A stretch of 64,000 nucleotides of DNA from Lucifuga dentata (Eukaryota; Chordata; Actinopteri; Ophidiiformes; Bythitidae): the NCBI GenBank assembly GCA_014773175.1, contig VXCM01000285.1, forward strand, positions 124,001 to 188,000. Reading direction: 5' to 3'. The position numbers and the translations under genes were made by a program. Positions 1 to 13,100 of the stretch are shown piece by piece (the stretch's first letter is position 1; each line of letters begins with the position of its first letter). The notes below the pieces were generated by a model. The model was not told the origin of the DNA, did not search any database, and worked only from the letters and a program-made list of their open reading frames with translations.

Positions 1-578
1 ACTGGCAAATATACTGTACTGCATTCTAAAAATGAAGCTGTGATGATGGGTGTTTTTTAAAAATTATTATTTTCATTCTTCATGAAAGGATAATAAGTTC
101 AATAAAGTCCTCCAAATGTTTGAGTTTGTCAACCTGAGATGCCAGATTGGTGACGTTTGAAATTTAGTAATATTCTGTCTTTCATGTAAGCAGATTATTA
201 TTTACAAAACACTATTTTGGTAACTTTCAGACAACATTGTTTGATTGGAATTGAATGTGGCTCTTAATTGGCTTAGTATTGTTACACTGACAAACTCAAC
301 TTACATTGTCTTTTAAGCAGCATAAAAATAATGCTACAAACAATATAAAGTATCTGCAAATAATTAACCAGATTTATACTGAATGTTGTCAGTTATCATT
401 TGTGTTGTTAACGTGCTTTTGTGACATTTTCAATATTTTGGATGTTTTAGTTCCTTATTTTTGGTAAGAAACTACATTACAACATTTAGAGTAATACATG
501 TATAACATAGAATAGTTCAAAATCAAGATGAAGTATTAGAAATTAGTTTTAACTCTGAAATACTGTAGTTCTTTTTAC
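1..578 (-). other. acbd6: acbd6 intron 3 (partial)
   Basis: AT-rich sequence downstream of acbd6 exon 3 in the direction of transcription. I see no exon, RNA gene or mobile element in it. Confidence 0.7.
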
Positions 579-675
579 CTTGTTGCTGCCTTCAGGATCT
601 AACACATTGACACATGAAACATACTCCCGCATAGCCTGCGCTGCCTCCATGTCTCCAAGCTGCTTCCAGGCTTGC
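579..675 (-). CDS. acbd6: acbd6 coding exon 3
   Basis: A 97-bp exon starts after a TTGTTGCAG acceptor and ends at a GTAAAA donor. It completes Trp115 and continues WQAWKQLGDM, AMREYV and VNVLDP, the last helices of the ACB domain. It ends in phase 0. The acceptor is directly preceded by a GAT microsatellite with almost no pyrimidine tract (see findings). Confidence 0.92.
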
Positions 676-685
676 CTGCAACAAG

Positions 686-725
<40 letters not shown>

Positions 726-753
726 ATAACAACACCAGGAGGGAAGGAGGGTN

Positions 754-793
<40 letters not shown>

Positions 794-2035
794 ATAACAA
801 CACCAGGAGGGAAGGAGGGTTATGCAAAGACAGCAGCGTTTCCCACCTAAATAGATTTATCAACAGACGTGTTGTATTTTCTGACTTATTTTGTCCTTTC
901 ATGGATCAAAGTTGCATTTTATGAACTATGAGATAATGTTACCTTTTAAACAACAACTCACACTTATCCTCTAATAGCAAGAGCAAGCAGAGCTACAGCT
1001 GTTTTTCTGTGCCAAGTACTGTAATGTTACATTGTGATATTTTTATAACTTTTTTAAGTAGATGAAACATCAACATTTTATGCTAGAACACACAATGAAA
1101 GGAAATGCAAAGCAAAACATAATTTAAGAACATGTTAATGTTTACTGGTTACTGTTTTGTACTTAAATTTGATACTGGAGTTTGTTTTATATAGCCTAAT
1201 GTACCTTGAGATATTTGATTCGAGGATCAAATCACACTGGGCTTATTTTTTTTATTTTTTATTTATTTATTTTTTTTTTAAATTGCACACACATAAATGT
1301 AATGTATGTCAACAGTGCAATGTGAGACATGCAAATGCTTTTTCACTTTAGTGAGTACGTACACTATCACTCACTCACTGCTAGTGCTGTTTAAACTGGA
1401 ATGATAACTTCATTCATGTATGTCTAGATATTTTAGCAATGTGAACACTGTAACTTGACCTCTAATTTGAGGCCACATACCATTTTCTCTGCCCTTCAAA
1501 GTCGAAGAAGCCAGGTTTTGGTATATTGCACTTTCCCGCTTTGACCTGTGAACACAACAAGGGGCAAATTATTCAGATGATCCAGTGTTAACAGCCTGGT
1601 TATTTACATCATCTGACACTACACATGTGATTATCTCATGTATATTTTGGAAAATAATTTAGAGGTAATAATTACATATGACATTTTCAGTGGTAGTGGT
1701 TAGGGGGGAATAACTGTCCCCTCCACAGCCCCACTGCCCTCTGATAGGATATTCACCTGTTTGTAACGAGCATAAAGGTACAGCATCTGGTCCCTGCTGG
1801 CTGTCTGAATCAATCCACGGACGCGGCCGGCTGCAGACTCAAACTCCTGCTCCAGCTCGTCTCCATCCAGCTGGTCCCCCATTTCCACCGCACTGCAGTC
1901 AAATTTACTCAAACCCATATCCGAGTCAGAGTCTGATCCTGCTCCGCCGAGGGGTTCCCCTGTATCGGGCCGTGCTGGGTCCGTACCTGAGCCAGTCGCA
2001 GTGTCCGGAGAGGACGAAGGCGACCCAGAAGCCAT
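579..2035 (-). CDS. acbd6: acbd6, acyl-CoA-binding domain protein 6 (5' part, three exons)
   Basis: Three minus-strand exons (2035-1757, 1545-1481, 675-579) join in frame to 147 codons. The family binds long-chain acyl-CoA in the cytosol and nucleus, carries ankyrin repeats after the ACB domain, and supports protein N-myristoylation. Seen here are a serine- and acid-rich N-terminus (residues 1-60, with an SDSDSD run) and most of an ACB domain from about residue 62, including the YLYARYKQ helix (86-93), the FFDFEG motif and the WQAWKQLGD helix from residue 115. Mammalian proteins have about 282 residues, so the ankyrin half lies left of the window. The gene is divergently oriented to xpr1, an arrangement I recall from other vertebrates. 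All splice sites are GT-AG. The assignment rests on remembered family sequence, not a search. Confidence 0.93.
676..1480 (-). other. acbd6: acbd6 intron 2
   Basis: An 805-bp intron, of which about 135 bp near its 3' end is a microsatellite written twice around a single N. The rest is AT-rich with a T-run at 1247-1280. No other feature is recognised. Confidence 0.75.
686..820. repeat. ATC microsatellite, written twice around a single N
   Basis: An ATC run plus a 27-bp unique flank (ending in GGAAGGAGGGT) occupies 686-752. The same text occupies 754-820 after the N at 753. The equal 67-bp copies point to an unmerged contig overlap, so the real locus probably holds one copy of uncertain repeat number. 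Confidence 0.85.
1481..1545 (-). CDS. acbd6: acbd6 coding exon 2
   Basis: A 65-bp exon follows a TTCACAG acceptor and precedes a GTATGT donor. It encodes residues 94-114 plus two bases of Trp115. It contains KCNIPKPGFFDFEGQRK, the ligand-binding loop and helix of ACB domains. It is too short to be found by ORF length. The phase fits both neighbouring exons. Confidence 0.93.
1757..2035 (-). CDS. acbd6: acbd6 coding exon 1
   Basis: The exon encodes residues 1-93, starting at the ATG on 2035-2033 and ending in YARYKQ immediately before a GTGAAT donor. Its length of 279 bp leaves phase 0. The reading frame stays open for 18 more codons into the intron, but homology stops at the donor. The acidic N-terminal extension is species-variable in this family. 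The exon is rich in CpG, in keeping with a promoter-proximal position. Confidence 0.93.
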
Positions 2036-4210
2036 TGTTATTATTGTTTTTAACGAATATCAAAGACAAAATGGACGGGTATTAAAAATCTTAAAGGCTT
2101 TCTAAAGGAACACTTAGGTATCTCAACTGCGTTTTATTCTTAAAGCGTTATTGTTTAGATTTCCATGACAGTTGGATTTATTTCCACAGTTGGTCCTTCT
2201 GTGGTACAGTCATCTAAAAGCCCCGGCTAAAGCTACAACTAACATGAAGGTTCCGCTGCTATAACCAAACAGATCCCCGCGTCTTGGTAAGAAACACAGC
2301 ATAAAACAGCACACAGGTAAACAAACTTTATGAAAATTGTTTTAGTTGAGTGGAGGTCTTGTTTAAATAATGATAAAAACGCATGTGTCAAGAATATTAG
2401 TTTATTGATATGTCGTGTGCACAGCAACCAGTTTTTTTGGGAGGTTAGCTAAAAACAAGTAAACTTTAGCTAAAGTAACCTACCGTGTGCATATTGTTGC
2501 TTAGAACTTGTCAAAAAAAACCAAAGATAAATTCTCTCGATTATATCCAGTCCATTAGCATTATGTCACCTATATACATTCGTCATTCCAATGTTTTACG
2601 GCCTGTTGAAACTTAAATGACTTTTCTCGTTTTTAACTTTAAATTAGTGTGACCTCGGCAAAGCTAATTCTTCAGGTCAAAAATACGTCTTCTGCTACAA
2701 CTGACACAACATTAAATTAAATTTCTACGCGTATATCTGTGAGAGAAGGCGTTTGTTGCTCGCGTGGGATAAAGAAAACCTACCAGTGCAAACGTTCTGT
2801 GGCAGCGTGCATTAGCAAAGTTTGTCCAGCAGATGTCGCTGTTGACATGAGGTTTAGTCACTTGTTCAGTCACCGGAGGTACTCTCAACAACTACGACTG
2901 CATTTCTCCACTAGAGACAAACAACAAATCGTAAGTACATTTAAGAGATATATTAGCAAATGTCAAAAACCACACGAACCATTAAAATGTACAAGACAAT
3001 GGCCGAGGCCCGTTTGCATTATCTAGTCTATGTTCTAATTTAAAACCACCTTCAGCATGCAGATAACTCAGTAGCATAAATTAGATCTATGTGACATGCC
3101 TGGTTACAGCTTGAATATCAGTGGAATTATTGTTTTTTGGAGCACTCTATAAATATGTTATGGTAGAGATATATCTCCAAATATTCTTCACTGACACCAG
3201 TACAAAAACATAAACGATGATGAAATGAATATTCAGTTTTATTTACTGTAGGTTGTTTTTCTTTGCTCTCGTGTATTGTCTTGCGTGAACCATAAATTCA
3301 GGGAACTTTGGAGGATGGACAACATAATGAGGTCGATAAGAAATAGCCTGTTTATTTTCAACTTGTTTTGTTTATAAAAAACTTTATTGTTCTCTGCCAG
3401 GCTTTTATTAGCCTACATCATATTACATCCACAAACCATGCAGTTGTGAAAAAGTTTGTTCTGAAACTTTTCATTGGCTCTCATTCGACTTTGTCCTCAG
3501 AAATTGGCAGCGAACAGAGACAGAGATGAAGGCATAACTGTTCACAGGCTACATTATAATCCTTAGAGTGAATGTAGCCGGCTCTCATAAGTTAAAATGC
3601 TCTGCATCTTTATATGACTGTAAGGACTAGAAGTTTTACTTTGTTCTCAATATCGTTTCAGGGACAACAGCGCCTTCCTGGTTGCCTGTAAACGGAACCA
3701 GACAGGGATCTGTAGTCTAGATGTCCCCTATATAGAGTCCTGGGAGGGTTGGGGGATCCCGGGCTCCTGACGCTTCCAGCAGGAGGTCCCGACACCACCC
3801 GGTGCCAGCAGCGCGCGCTCTGCTGACGCAACCACGTTGCTGTGGCTCAATGCGATGGCGGACCGCAACGTCTCCAGACCTATCAAGGGAGGGACGGAGC
3901 AAAGTCATTGAGCGCACTCTCACCGGCTCCGTCATACTGCCGTTGAACCACCTGTTAAAGAGAGGCCGCTGCCATTGCCGTCCCTCCCGTGAAATAGTAT
4001 GTGGGACGGAGTCTGGTCGGAGCGCGCAGACCGGGACGAGCCTGAAGCGGAGTAGCGGAGCGGAGCAGCGGAGTGCGCCGCCGGGCTGTGACGCACACCG
4101 CATGTAGAGCCAGCAAGTTGCCTGAAACAACAAAAGTCGCGTCGACTGGGGAAGGGGACAGCCGCTCTCGGATTTAACGGAGGTTTGAGGGGGACACTTG
4201 TTCCGGCAAA
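2036..4210. promoter_or_regulatory. Shared upstream region of the divergent acbd6/xpr1 pair
   Basis: About 2.2 kb separates the two start codons and holds both 5' untranslated regions and promoters. The acbd6 side is AT-rich immediately upstream of its ATG, while the xpr1 side becomes CpG-rich from about 3740. No third gene is recognised; short ORFs here show no family resemblance. Transcription start sites cannot be fixed from sequence alone. Confidence 0.6.
3740..4210 (+). promoter_or_regulatory. xpr1: CpG-rich promoter and 5' leader of xpr1
   Basis: GC and CpG density rise sharply over this block compared with its flanks, as in a CpG-island promoter. A TATATAG string lies just upstream at 3730-3736. 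If transcription starts before about 3850, the leader contains several upstream ATGs: an 18-codon ORF at 3855-3911, a longer frame at 3802-4107, and an adjacent start-stop ATGTAG at 4102-4107. The main start at 4211 has A at -3, a good initiation context. Confidence 0.6.
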
Positions 4211-4279
4211 ATGAAATTCGCGGAGCATCTTTCGTCCCACATCACTCCAGAGTGGAGGAAACAGTACCTTCAGTATGAG
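4211..4279 (+). CDS. xpr1: xpr1 coding exon 1
   Basis: The exon encodes residues 1-23, beginning [19 protein letters not shown], the conserved N-terminal helix of the SPX domain, whose lysines help form the inositol phosphate site. It ends in phase 0 before a GTAAAG donor. The start is fixed by homology and by A at -3. Confidence 0.96.
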
Positions 4280-7200
4280 GTAAAGTGATGTTTGCTTCTT
4301 TTTCAAATTAAATGTCTTTTGAAATCACATGGGTGAAAAATCCCACAAACATCTGATTTTACCCAGTCTGTTCAGAGCAGAGGATGTAAGAATTATATTA
4401 TTAGGCCTGATTAAAATGCAGTTTAAGTTGTTAGTTTTTTTTTTTTTTTTTTTTTTTTTTCCAGTAGTTTCACTTGTAGCATATTTCTTAGTGCAGTAAA
4501 CAACGAGGAAGATGAGGGTCCCTTTTGTTTATGGTGGGCTCTGCGGTTTAGGAGATCCAGTCAGGGAGCATTCAGTGTTTATCCCAGTTTCTTGAATTTA
4601 TAATAATGATACATTTTAAACAGTTTACTGGAAAATTGGGTGAATTTGAGAGTGGAATTGATTTTTTTTTTTTTTTTTTTTNTTTTTTTTTTTTTTTTTT
4701 TATAATTCATCCCATAAATACAGAATTTTGGAGGACCCTATAAATGATTTATTTCACTTTATTTTTGTTATGCTTATTTTTAGTATTTACTCTGCAAAAT
4801 ACATTTTGAAACTCCTGATTATAATGATGTTAAAAATCTGTTGCATTTGTTAATTTACTTTCCTTTTTTTTCCTTAACTGGCCTGCAAGAGGCCAAAATT
4901 TCAGCTATTGCCATTTTCCATCAATGAAATTTGTTATTTTTTTAATTTTGCTTAATTGTTTTTTTTTTTATTATCCTAAATCATAATCCATCTGAAAACA
5001 AGGGAGATCTTCCAGCTGTCAATTGCCTATTGCTGTAAATTTGCTAATATTCTTTTTTAGTTATTTGTTGTTTTTGGCCTGAGATTTAAAGACATGTACA
5101 CAGTTGTTCTGTTGTGTCAGGATGTGATTGTTTTAAATGCACAGCCAAAAGAAAAAAAAAAATGATGTGCTGTTAGTGGGAATCAGCCTGCATAGCTTCA
5201 TCTAAGCAGACATTCTGTCTGGTTTTTGATGTCTGTGGATTTAGGACGATCCTTGAATCTTTGTTTGGTGGTGTCTAGTACTTTAAGAGTATTCTATCTT
5301 CACAACCCATTTTTTTTCTCTGCATTAAGAGCTTGAGTGCAGACATACAGTGACAGGACAGGCTGCTCCTTTCCATTTAGCTCAATGAATTATAGACAAA
5401 GACTCTGTTCTCCTCAGCATCAACAGACTGGATCCCAGGACCAACACAAGCTCTCTGAAACTGGTGTTATGAAAATGTCATGTCATGAAAATATACTCTG
5501 AAAATAAATTGTAATAAATTGTAAATATTTGTTACAGCAGACATTTGTGTTTGTCCAGTTTGATACGTACGAGGGATTCCTTGTGGCGACTGTGTAAAAA
5601 AAACAAAAACACCTTTTATCAATATAACTGAGCTGAATAAAATTCGCAGAGATAAAATTCTTTTAAGTGTACATATACGGGCACGCTGAAAGAATACAAG
5701 TAACTCAATGGCAGAATTTTATTTGAAATAAAATTAGATACATGCACAGCCTATGTGTGGTCTTTGTATGGACAGCATGGCGCACGGCAAGCGCAGGGAT
5801 AGATGCATGGCCATACCAGCCATTTTACACCTCCAGTCTTTGGCTCAGGACTCAGATACTGACCTGAGATGGATGATGATGGATTTTCTGTGTCAGCTGC
5901 CTTTGGAAATGCTTTAGTAATAGTAGTAGATCTTAAATTAATGTTTAAGTTGTACTGGTGTAGCATTTCAGGAACACATTTACACCATTTACACCAACTA
6001 TGAAAAGTGTCACTTGCTGCATGTAAATTGATTTTTATTTAAGAAATCATGTATATTTTCATGAATATTTTATTTCAATATTTTGTTTTATAAATTTTGA
6101 AATAATTTATGTCTGCATTAAGGAATGATTCAAAGCACAGCCTGTGTGTAGATTCCTCAGTGTTTTTTTTTTTTTTTTTTTTTAAATAAATACAACATTG
6201 AAACAACACAATAAATCCCATGTGAACACAACTGCAATAAATTGACTGTGAACACATTAGCCATATGAGCTGTGGTGATTCATACAGAGCTGAATGTTTT
6301 TCTCTAATAACCACCCAGAAATCTCAGCTGCTACAAACATATTAGTGACAAATATCAAATGTCTCATTGAGTTGAAGAGAAGTAGAAAGTGGTCAGACTC
6401 CTATGTACACAGCTTCTAGTCCTCCTTAAATCTGAATTATAATGTAAGATGTCCAACAAGGAATGGAATGAGTGTGTATTCATGTTAATATTTATGCTTT
6501 CAGATTTTATCTAACCTGTGGTGCAACATTGAAATCGGAGCAAAGTCAGTGGACTGCAGGGAATTGACAAGAAAACATCCTAGAGAAGGAACTCAAAATC
6601 CTGATATGCTGCTGTTGTGTAACATTAGAGCACAGATGCCTTGAGAGATGCACAAAAACAGCTGGCTTTTACATCACAAATGGTGCCCACAGTGTATTTA
6701 TTCTCCATTATGTTTTACACACACCAACTGCATCCAACACAGCTGGTTTATGGTAATGCAGTTGTCTGTCTATTAAATGACACAGTGACACTGAGTTCTC
6801 TCCTGTGAAGCCTGCAGGATGGAGCAGGTCATTTTTATCTGCAGTCCTTGCTGTAAAATGTGACATTTCCTCAGTGGCTAAATCTGCGGCATGTGCAATA
6901 TTACAGGCGTTTACATGCCAATTGACTGTGGTTTGAAGTGATATTCTAGCCTTTATGTGCCAGTTGGATTAATTAACCTACTGCTCACTTTTCTCTGCCT
7001 CTCCTGTAGCCTCCTTTTTTCTTTTTTCTTTTTTTTAAAGAGCGGGCTATTGTGTGGGAAACTGTGGCAGGTCTATTCAGATTGGCCAGCGCGTTTCTAT
7101 GCAGATGGGAAGGATGCGGCAAAGTGGCTGTGGCAGCAAAAGCAGCCTTTAGTTAGTAAGACATGTCATTTAAACATGGAGGCATTGACAAGGTGATTGA

Positions 7201-10152
7201 CTGATAGAGTAATCAGGTGTGTGTATGTATGTGTGTGTTATCCTGTGATAAACCCGTATGCTAAATCGCTATTTGGTATGGAAATGTGCATGACCCAAAG
7301 ACTCCAGAGGCCACTGCTAAAGAGCGGCTTTGTGATATTGGTCGATATATAAAGTGAGAATTCACCTTTAAATTTCATTGCACTTGCATACAAAAATTTA
7401 AGTTACAGTTTTATGTCTGCCATGTTGTTTCTCAATTTAGTTTCTCCATATACTCCATATACCATGAGGGGTTTTCATACCAAAAGTGAGGCAAATGATA
7501 AAGTCAGATATATACTATATGACTCTTTTCAACACTAGAGGTTTATGTAGAGAGAGAAAGAGAGAGAGAGATGCAGGTATGTGTGTGTGTGGGCAGGAGA
7601 ACAAGGCCACTTACATATTTACCTCTGCAGTCTAATCAGTTGTGGAGGTTTAGGTGAGGAGGAGGAGGAGGAGGAGAAAGCCTGTGGAAACACATTTACA
7701 TTTCAGACTAGAAGGGTGATATTATTCAGATGAAAAGCAGGCATAGTGTCTGGTTTCAGCGAGTGATTGTTGATTAAATTCAAAGGTGAGGCCTTGTCTT
7801 TTTTTTTTTTTTTCNTTTTTTTTTTTTTTTATCTGACCACTGTAATCTAAATGCCAAAACAGCACAATTTTTGTTTTGCTATAGAAATATTGGAAATTCT
7901 ATTCTAAACTGTACAACATTGCAAACATTTATATTCTGTTTCATGGACGTGTGATTTATTAGCATGTTATACAATAAGAACATTATGTATACAACAGGCA
8001 ACTGCTGAGAACCCCCTTTCCTATACTTCCCTCCTTCCCTCCATCCCACACCTCATCCTTCCTCCCCCACTGGGTGGACATCTGGTCCCCGACCAGACCT
8101 GCCCTCTGCTCTCCTCCCCCCTCCCTCCCATCCTCTCCACTCCTCTTCGTACAGACAGGGATCCACTCAGACAGAGCCAGGGATTCATGTGATCCAGCAT
8201 TGACATTCTGTTTGGGGCCAGAGATCTCTTCAGATGGATAATGCATGCTCAGCGTTCTCTTCAAGTGTCTGAGAGGACTGCTGGTCTTTTATTTGACCAT
8301 CTAGCATTCAAATACTGTATTTTGTTAAGAGCTCCACTTAAAGGATTAAATTGTATTTACAACATTCAATCGGCTGGATACTCTGCAGCGTTTGCTGCAG
8401 TCTGGCAGTTATACAAGTGATACTTGTGGTACATGCATGTTTGTTTTAGTGTGTAAGCACTATTCACATTGATGCACGGCCATTCCAAGTGATGGCCCCA
8501 TTAGGCTTGGCTTAGTTACTGACTACAGGTTTCAACACTGATTACTGCCACGCCTGCAGGTTTATCCCAATTCCCCAAAGAGCCACCCTGCCCCCTTTTC
8601 TGTCACTGCCATTGCCATGGCAATGCCTCCATCTTAATGAACCTTAATGAACGCCTGCACGTCTGTAGGTCTACTCCCCACCTATTAGTGGGGAAGGAGT
8701 GTGCCTTTACACTCACCAGAGATTAGCCAGGACCTGGCCCAGCTCCCAGACTGAATGTGTGCACAGTTGGTCTCTTGTGATCCTTATCTGACAAGGTAGA
8801 GACGATGCTATAGCTACAAATGAAATGTTGTCTCGTGGATCAGGCTCCAGCATCACTGCTTCAGTATGTCTGTAATTCACAGAGGAACTGAAGTATCAAC
8901 AGTCATGAAACACAAGCAGTATGTTCAGCAGCACAGGCTGGCCAGAGAGAAGTTTGATATGTTCAGACGAAAAGGAAAATTCTGGAAAACTCTGCAGTCA
9001 ATACTGTAAGGTGATGGAGGAAAAGAGGGAAAATAAGTTCAAAGTCTGGCACATGCAGTACATTTTTTTTTAAGAGTTGTTGGCTTAATGATTTTGTATT
9101 TTATATTAATAAAATTTTTTAAAAGTTAAATAGCTAAGCCATTTTTTTTTTTTTTTTTAGTTTCAATTATTGTGCATGCAATTCAGCCAGCCAAAACATT
9201 TGAACTGGAGAAACAGTCTTTTCTCTGATTACCAGTGATAAAAGTCCAGACATAAATCAGAATTGAAAAAATTGTCACCTTAATAATTTTTATAAGTACA
9301 CCTTTATAGAAGGCTAGGCAATTTCCAGTCTCCTCAGCCAAACACATTTGGACAATTGTTAATCATTTCTGGTTGCCTTTGCCACCTTTTTGATTTAAAA
9401 ACAATACTGGATCTCTGTCTTGCTGTACAATCCTCTTCTTAGACAAATGCTACCATGTTTTTGCACTTATTTGCTTGAACTGACATGTCAAAACGCATAA
9501 TGTTGAGATTGGTATATGAAATATATAGATTGGTTACTGATGAGCAGCAAAATCAGAATCACTTTAAGTATAAATTATAAAATTGTGGCAACTATTCTGT
9601 CGTCCTTGGCAACCAAAAGCTGATGCCTCATTTCCAGCCTGGCAACTATCTGTAGAATGTTTTTTCACCTTTGTATACTCTATAAATCTCTGTATAACTT
9701 CAACCAAAAAAGATAATGGAAGCACCATAACCTGTGTGTTGTTCATTGTGTTAACAGCTGTGTGGCCGTTGGTGTAATCTTCCCATATGGAGAACAAGTG
9801 TTTAGTTGATGACTCTCACATGGTTTAGACGGTTTAAATGCTGTAAAAGCAGATGGTCATTATAATGTCATTATGCCAACACGGTCAGCTCTGAGGTTGC
9901 ATGACTTCTTATTTACATACTGTGAAAGGCTTCCACACACCTGCAACACTTTATCTAAATCATCTTACATTTAATCTATACATGTATAAGCAGTAATCCT
10001 CTATGGTATTCATGTTTGGATTTGTGTTTGTCGACAATGATTCTGTATCTCATTCCCCCTTCAGGCATTCAAGGACATGCTATACGCTGCCCAGGACCAA
10101 GCGCCATCCATAGAAGGTAAGAAAACTCCCTGTCTAAGCACTGAAAGACGCA

Positions 10153-10199
<47 letters not shown>

Positions 10200-13100
10200 C
10201 TGTACTCAGTGCTCCCTGCCCTGGGCCTGTTTGGGTCTCCCCAGAATAACACCCTTCATCTGTTAAAAATAGTAGCAATCATTGCCAGCATGTTGCCCCT
10301 CACTGCTCACTCTCTGAGTCTAAGTCAACAAGATTAAAGGCCCATTACCAAATCCTCAATTGCCACATTTTAATCCATTTGAGGTAATGAAGAGGTTTGT
10401 CACATAGGAGTGTAAAAGTGCAAATGTCAGTGAACTGTGTACTTTTTCTTCATTTGTTTTATTTGTTTTAAAGGAAATGTCATTTCTTTCCCCTGTTGTC
10501 CTGATGTACTAAACTTGGTTAAAAGGAAAATGTGAAACACTTTCATCCCAGCCATCAACATGTCAGAGCAGATCTGGAGTTGAGTGGCTGGATGAGTGTT
10601 GCTGGTGAGCTCAGCAGAGATAAGAAAGGCCCCCTGCTATAATTAATCTTTGGCATCAAACTTCAAATGACGAGTGACAGGAGAAAGAATGTAAATGACT
10701 CATTTTTAGTCAAGACATGTTGACCAGAGTAAACAGCGTTGTTTGACTGCAGACATGAGATGTATGGTTGCCTAAAACCGACCTCTGCCATGCTTGCATG
10801 TCTATGTTGTGACTAGATGTGTGTGTGTGGTTGTAGATTATCGGTGATGTACTCTCTGCACCTCAAAGTTCAGACTTCTTGAGCTCCGTTGCAGCCGAGC
10901 AGGCTTGAAGAGGGATTTCGATGCGAATAACGTGCCATCAAAATTTGTGTTTATGTGTGCGTGCATGCATGTGTGTGTTTATATGTGACTGTGTTGGTCA
11001 GGCTGAGCATGAACTATACATCTTTAGACTTTGTTGACCTCAAATATTGTATGAAATGCAGCTTTTGCATGTGTATGAATGCGCTTCATTTGTGAACTTG
11101 TGCTCGTACTGATGTGTTCCACTGTATTGTATTATAAATAGCTGTACATTCAATACTTCCACATAACATATGTCTTGTTTGGTGGTAATATATGAGCTTT
11201 GAGTGGTGGGCTTCAGAGGCATTTAGCCATGCTTGTTGAGTGCAACATGGCTGATAAATGGCTTCCTGTCTGTAAGCTGTGCTGCACTCATAGGTCACCG
11301 CTCTGCACCTGTCAGCTTGTCGCAAGATTGGTGAGGAGGTCGTATGAATCGAGACCTGATCAGTCAATCAGAATATCATACGGCATCATTCATTCATGTG
11401 GTATCCACAGCTTGCGTGGTGCGACGTTTTCGCCATTCCCTATTCAGTCAAATTGATTTGTGAGCTTTCACACTCACAAGCGCAAAGGAAAGGGTGTTGA
11501 CTGTGGCATATTCTTGTAGGATTGGAGAAAGCCTTTATGGAAGCGGATGGTTGTTTGTAATTTTTGGTGTTTTGTGGAAAACAGAGTGGCTGTAATGAAA
11601 ACTGCAGCTAGCGAAGACAAATGGAGTTATTGAACCCATCTAGTACATTCTCCTGCGGCTGACACTTTGTTGACTTTTCATAAGAGAAATAAGATTAAGA
11701 GGTGCCATAAAGCAGAAGCTTACTGCAGCAATTTCTCTGCGCATTCACTGGAGCCTCACTGTCAAATCTGATCCAATTTAAACCTTGATCATTTTATTAA
11801 ATGTGCTTGCTCAGTGAAGGACTAATTATGAGGATGTTATTCAAGGCTGAGCTCCTCTCCCTCTCTCTTCACTCCTTCTTTCTCTCTCTTTCCTGCCTCA
11901 TTGTTTGCAAAAAGCAACATTTTTGGTATTCGGAAGACATTTCCCTTGCCTGAGGGAGAAATTTTAAAAGGTTATAAGTACTTGCTCACCTGTCTGCTCT
12001 CTGCCTGATCACCCTGGTATACCTAATGGAGCTGTGCAGTAGATACTGTAGTTATAACATTTCAAAGCCTCCTTACATACAGTGTGGCTGTTATATTTGT
12101 GAGTTATAGTTTCAGTGGTCTGCCTGGCAAGTCTTTTATGACAAGAAAATAAAAGGAGATGAAGTGCACAGGGTCAGTCAAAACTCAACCTACTGGGGAC
12201 GGGAGCATGACATGTTATGGACTTCATCATCTATGTGGATTGGAAAATAATAAGGCTTTTTGTGTGTTGCATTTAGAAGTTTAGCGAAATAACCTAACCC
12301 TTCTATACTGAGCAGTGATAGCTCAGGAATATAGTGTAACAGTTATGGTTGTGGAGTAGTTTTGTATATGTATTATATATATGTAATATACATATATGTA
12401 TATGTATTATGTATATGTAATATGGATCAACTGTCCCATGGATGCTCTTATCTTCATTTCAGATCAGATCAGATTCACACTGTCTCTCTGCTGCTTACTG
12501 TTCTCCCATTAGTGTTATTAATGAGAGAGAGTCATATACTTTATGCAGAATGCAACATATTTTGTGGCTATTTTGTATTATAGCCAATTGGGATACTATC
12601 TAATCTTCTTCTTTGGTTTCTGTGCAATGACAGCTATAGAAAGAAGCTCTTGCTCTTTAAATGTAAGAGTCAGAAGCAGCAATGTTTAAGATAGCAGCTA
12701 TGGTGGAAATATATCAGCAACATCACATCCTCTTTTGTTTCATCTGCAGCAATAAGGAAAATAACCCATAATATGAAGCCAGAAATCCAAGGCACATGGC
12801 TAGCAACTCTAAAACATATGTGCACATAACATATGTGCACATACGTGCCCTAAAACACATATGGATTGTTTTAGGATTTAATTTCTCCTTGAAGTGCATA
12901 CTTACTGTTCATATTGTGTTATGTGTTGAAGTGTTGGTGCACTTTTTTTTTTTTTTTTTTTTTGTTTAAAGGCACATTACCTAATCTCCACCTCCACAGA
13001 GAGCCTCTTCGTGTGGGAAAGCAGCACAGAAAAGGCATCATTTTCATTTAAAGAATCACTCAGCTTCAGTAAATTAGATGTGCAGTAACATATTGCGGAT

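Noticed and set aside
686..791. CRISPR-like array
   Set aside because: It is a trinucleotide microsatellite with a join artefact; there are no spacers and the DNA is vertebrate.
3717..4306. Minus-strand ORFs opposite the xpr1 5' end
   Set aside because: Open frames are expected in CpG-rich DNA; no family resemblance, and they overlap xpr1 exon 1 antisense.
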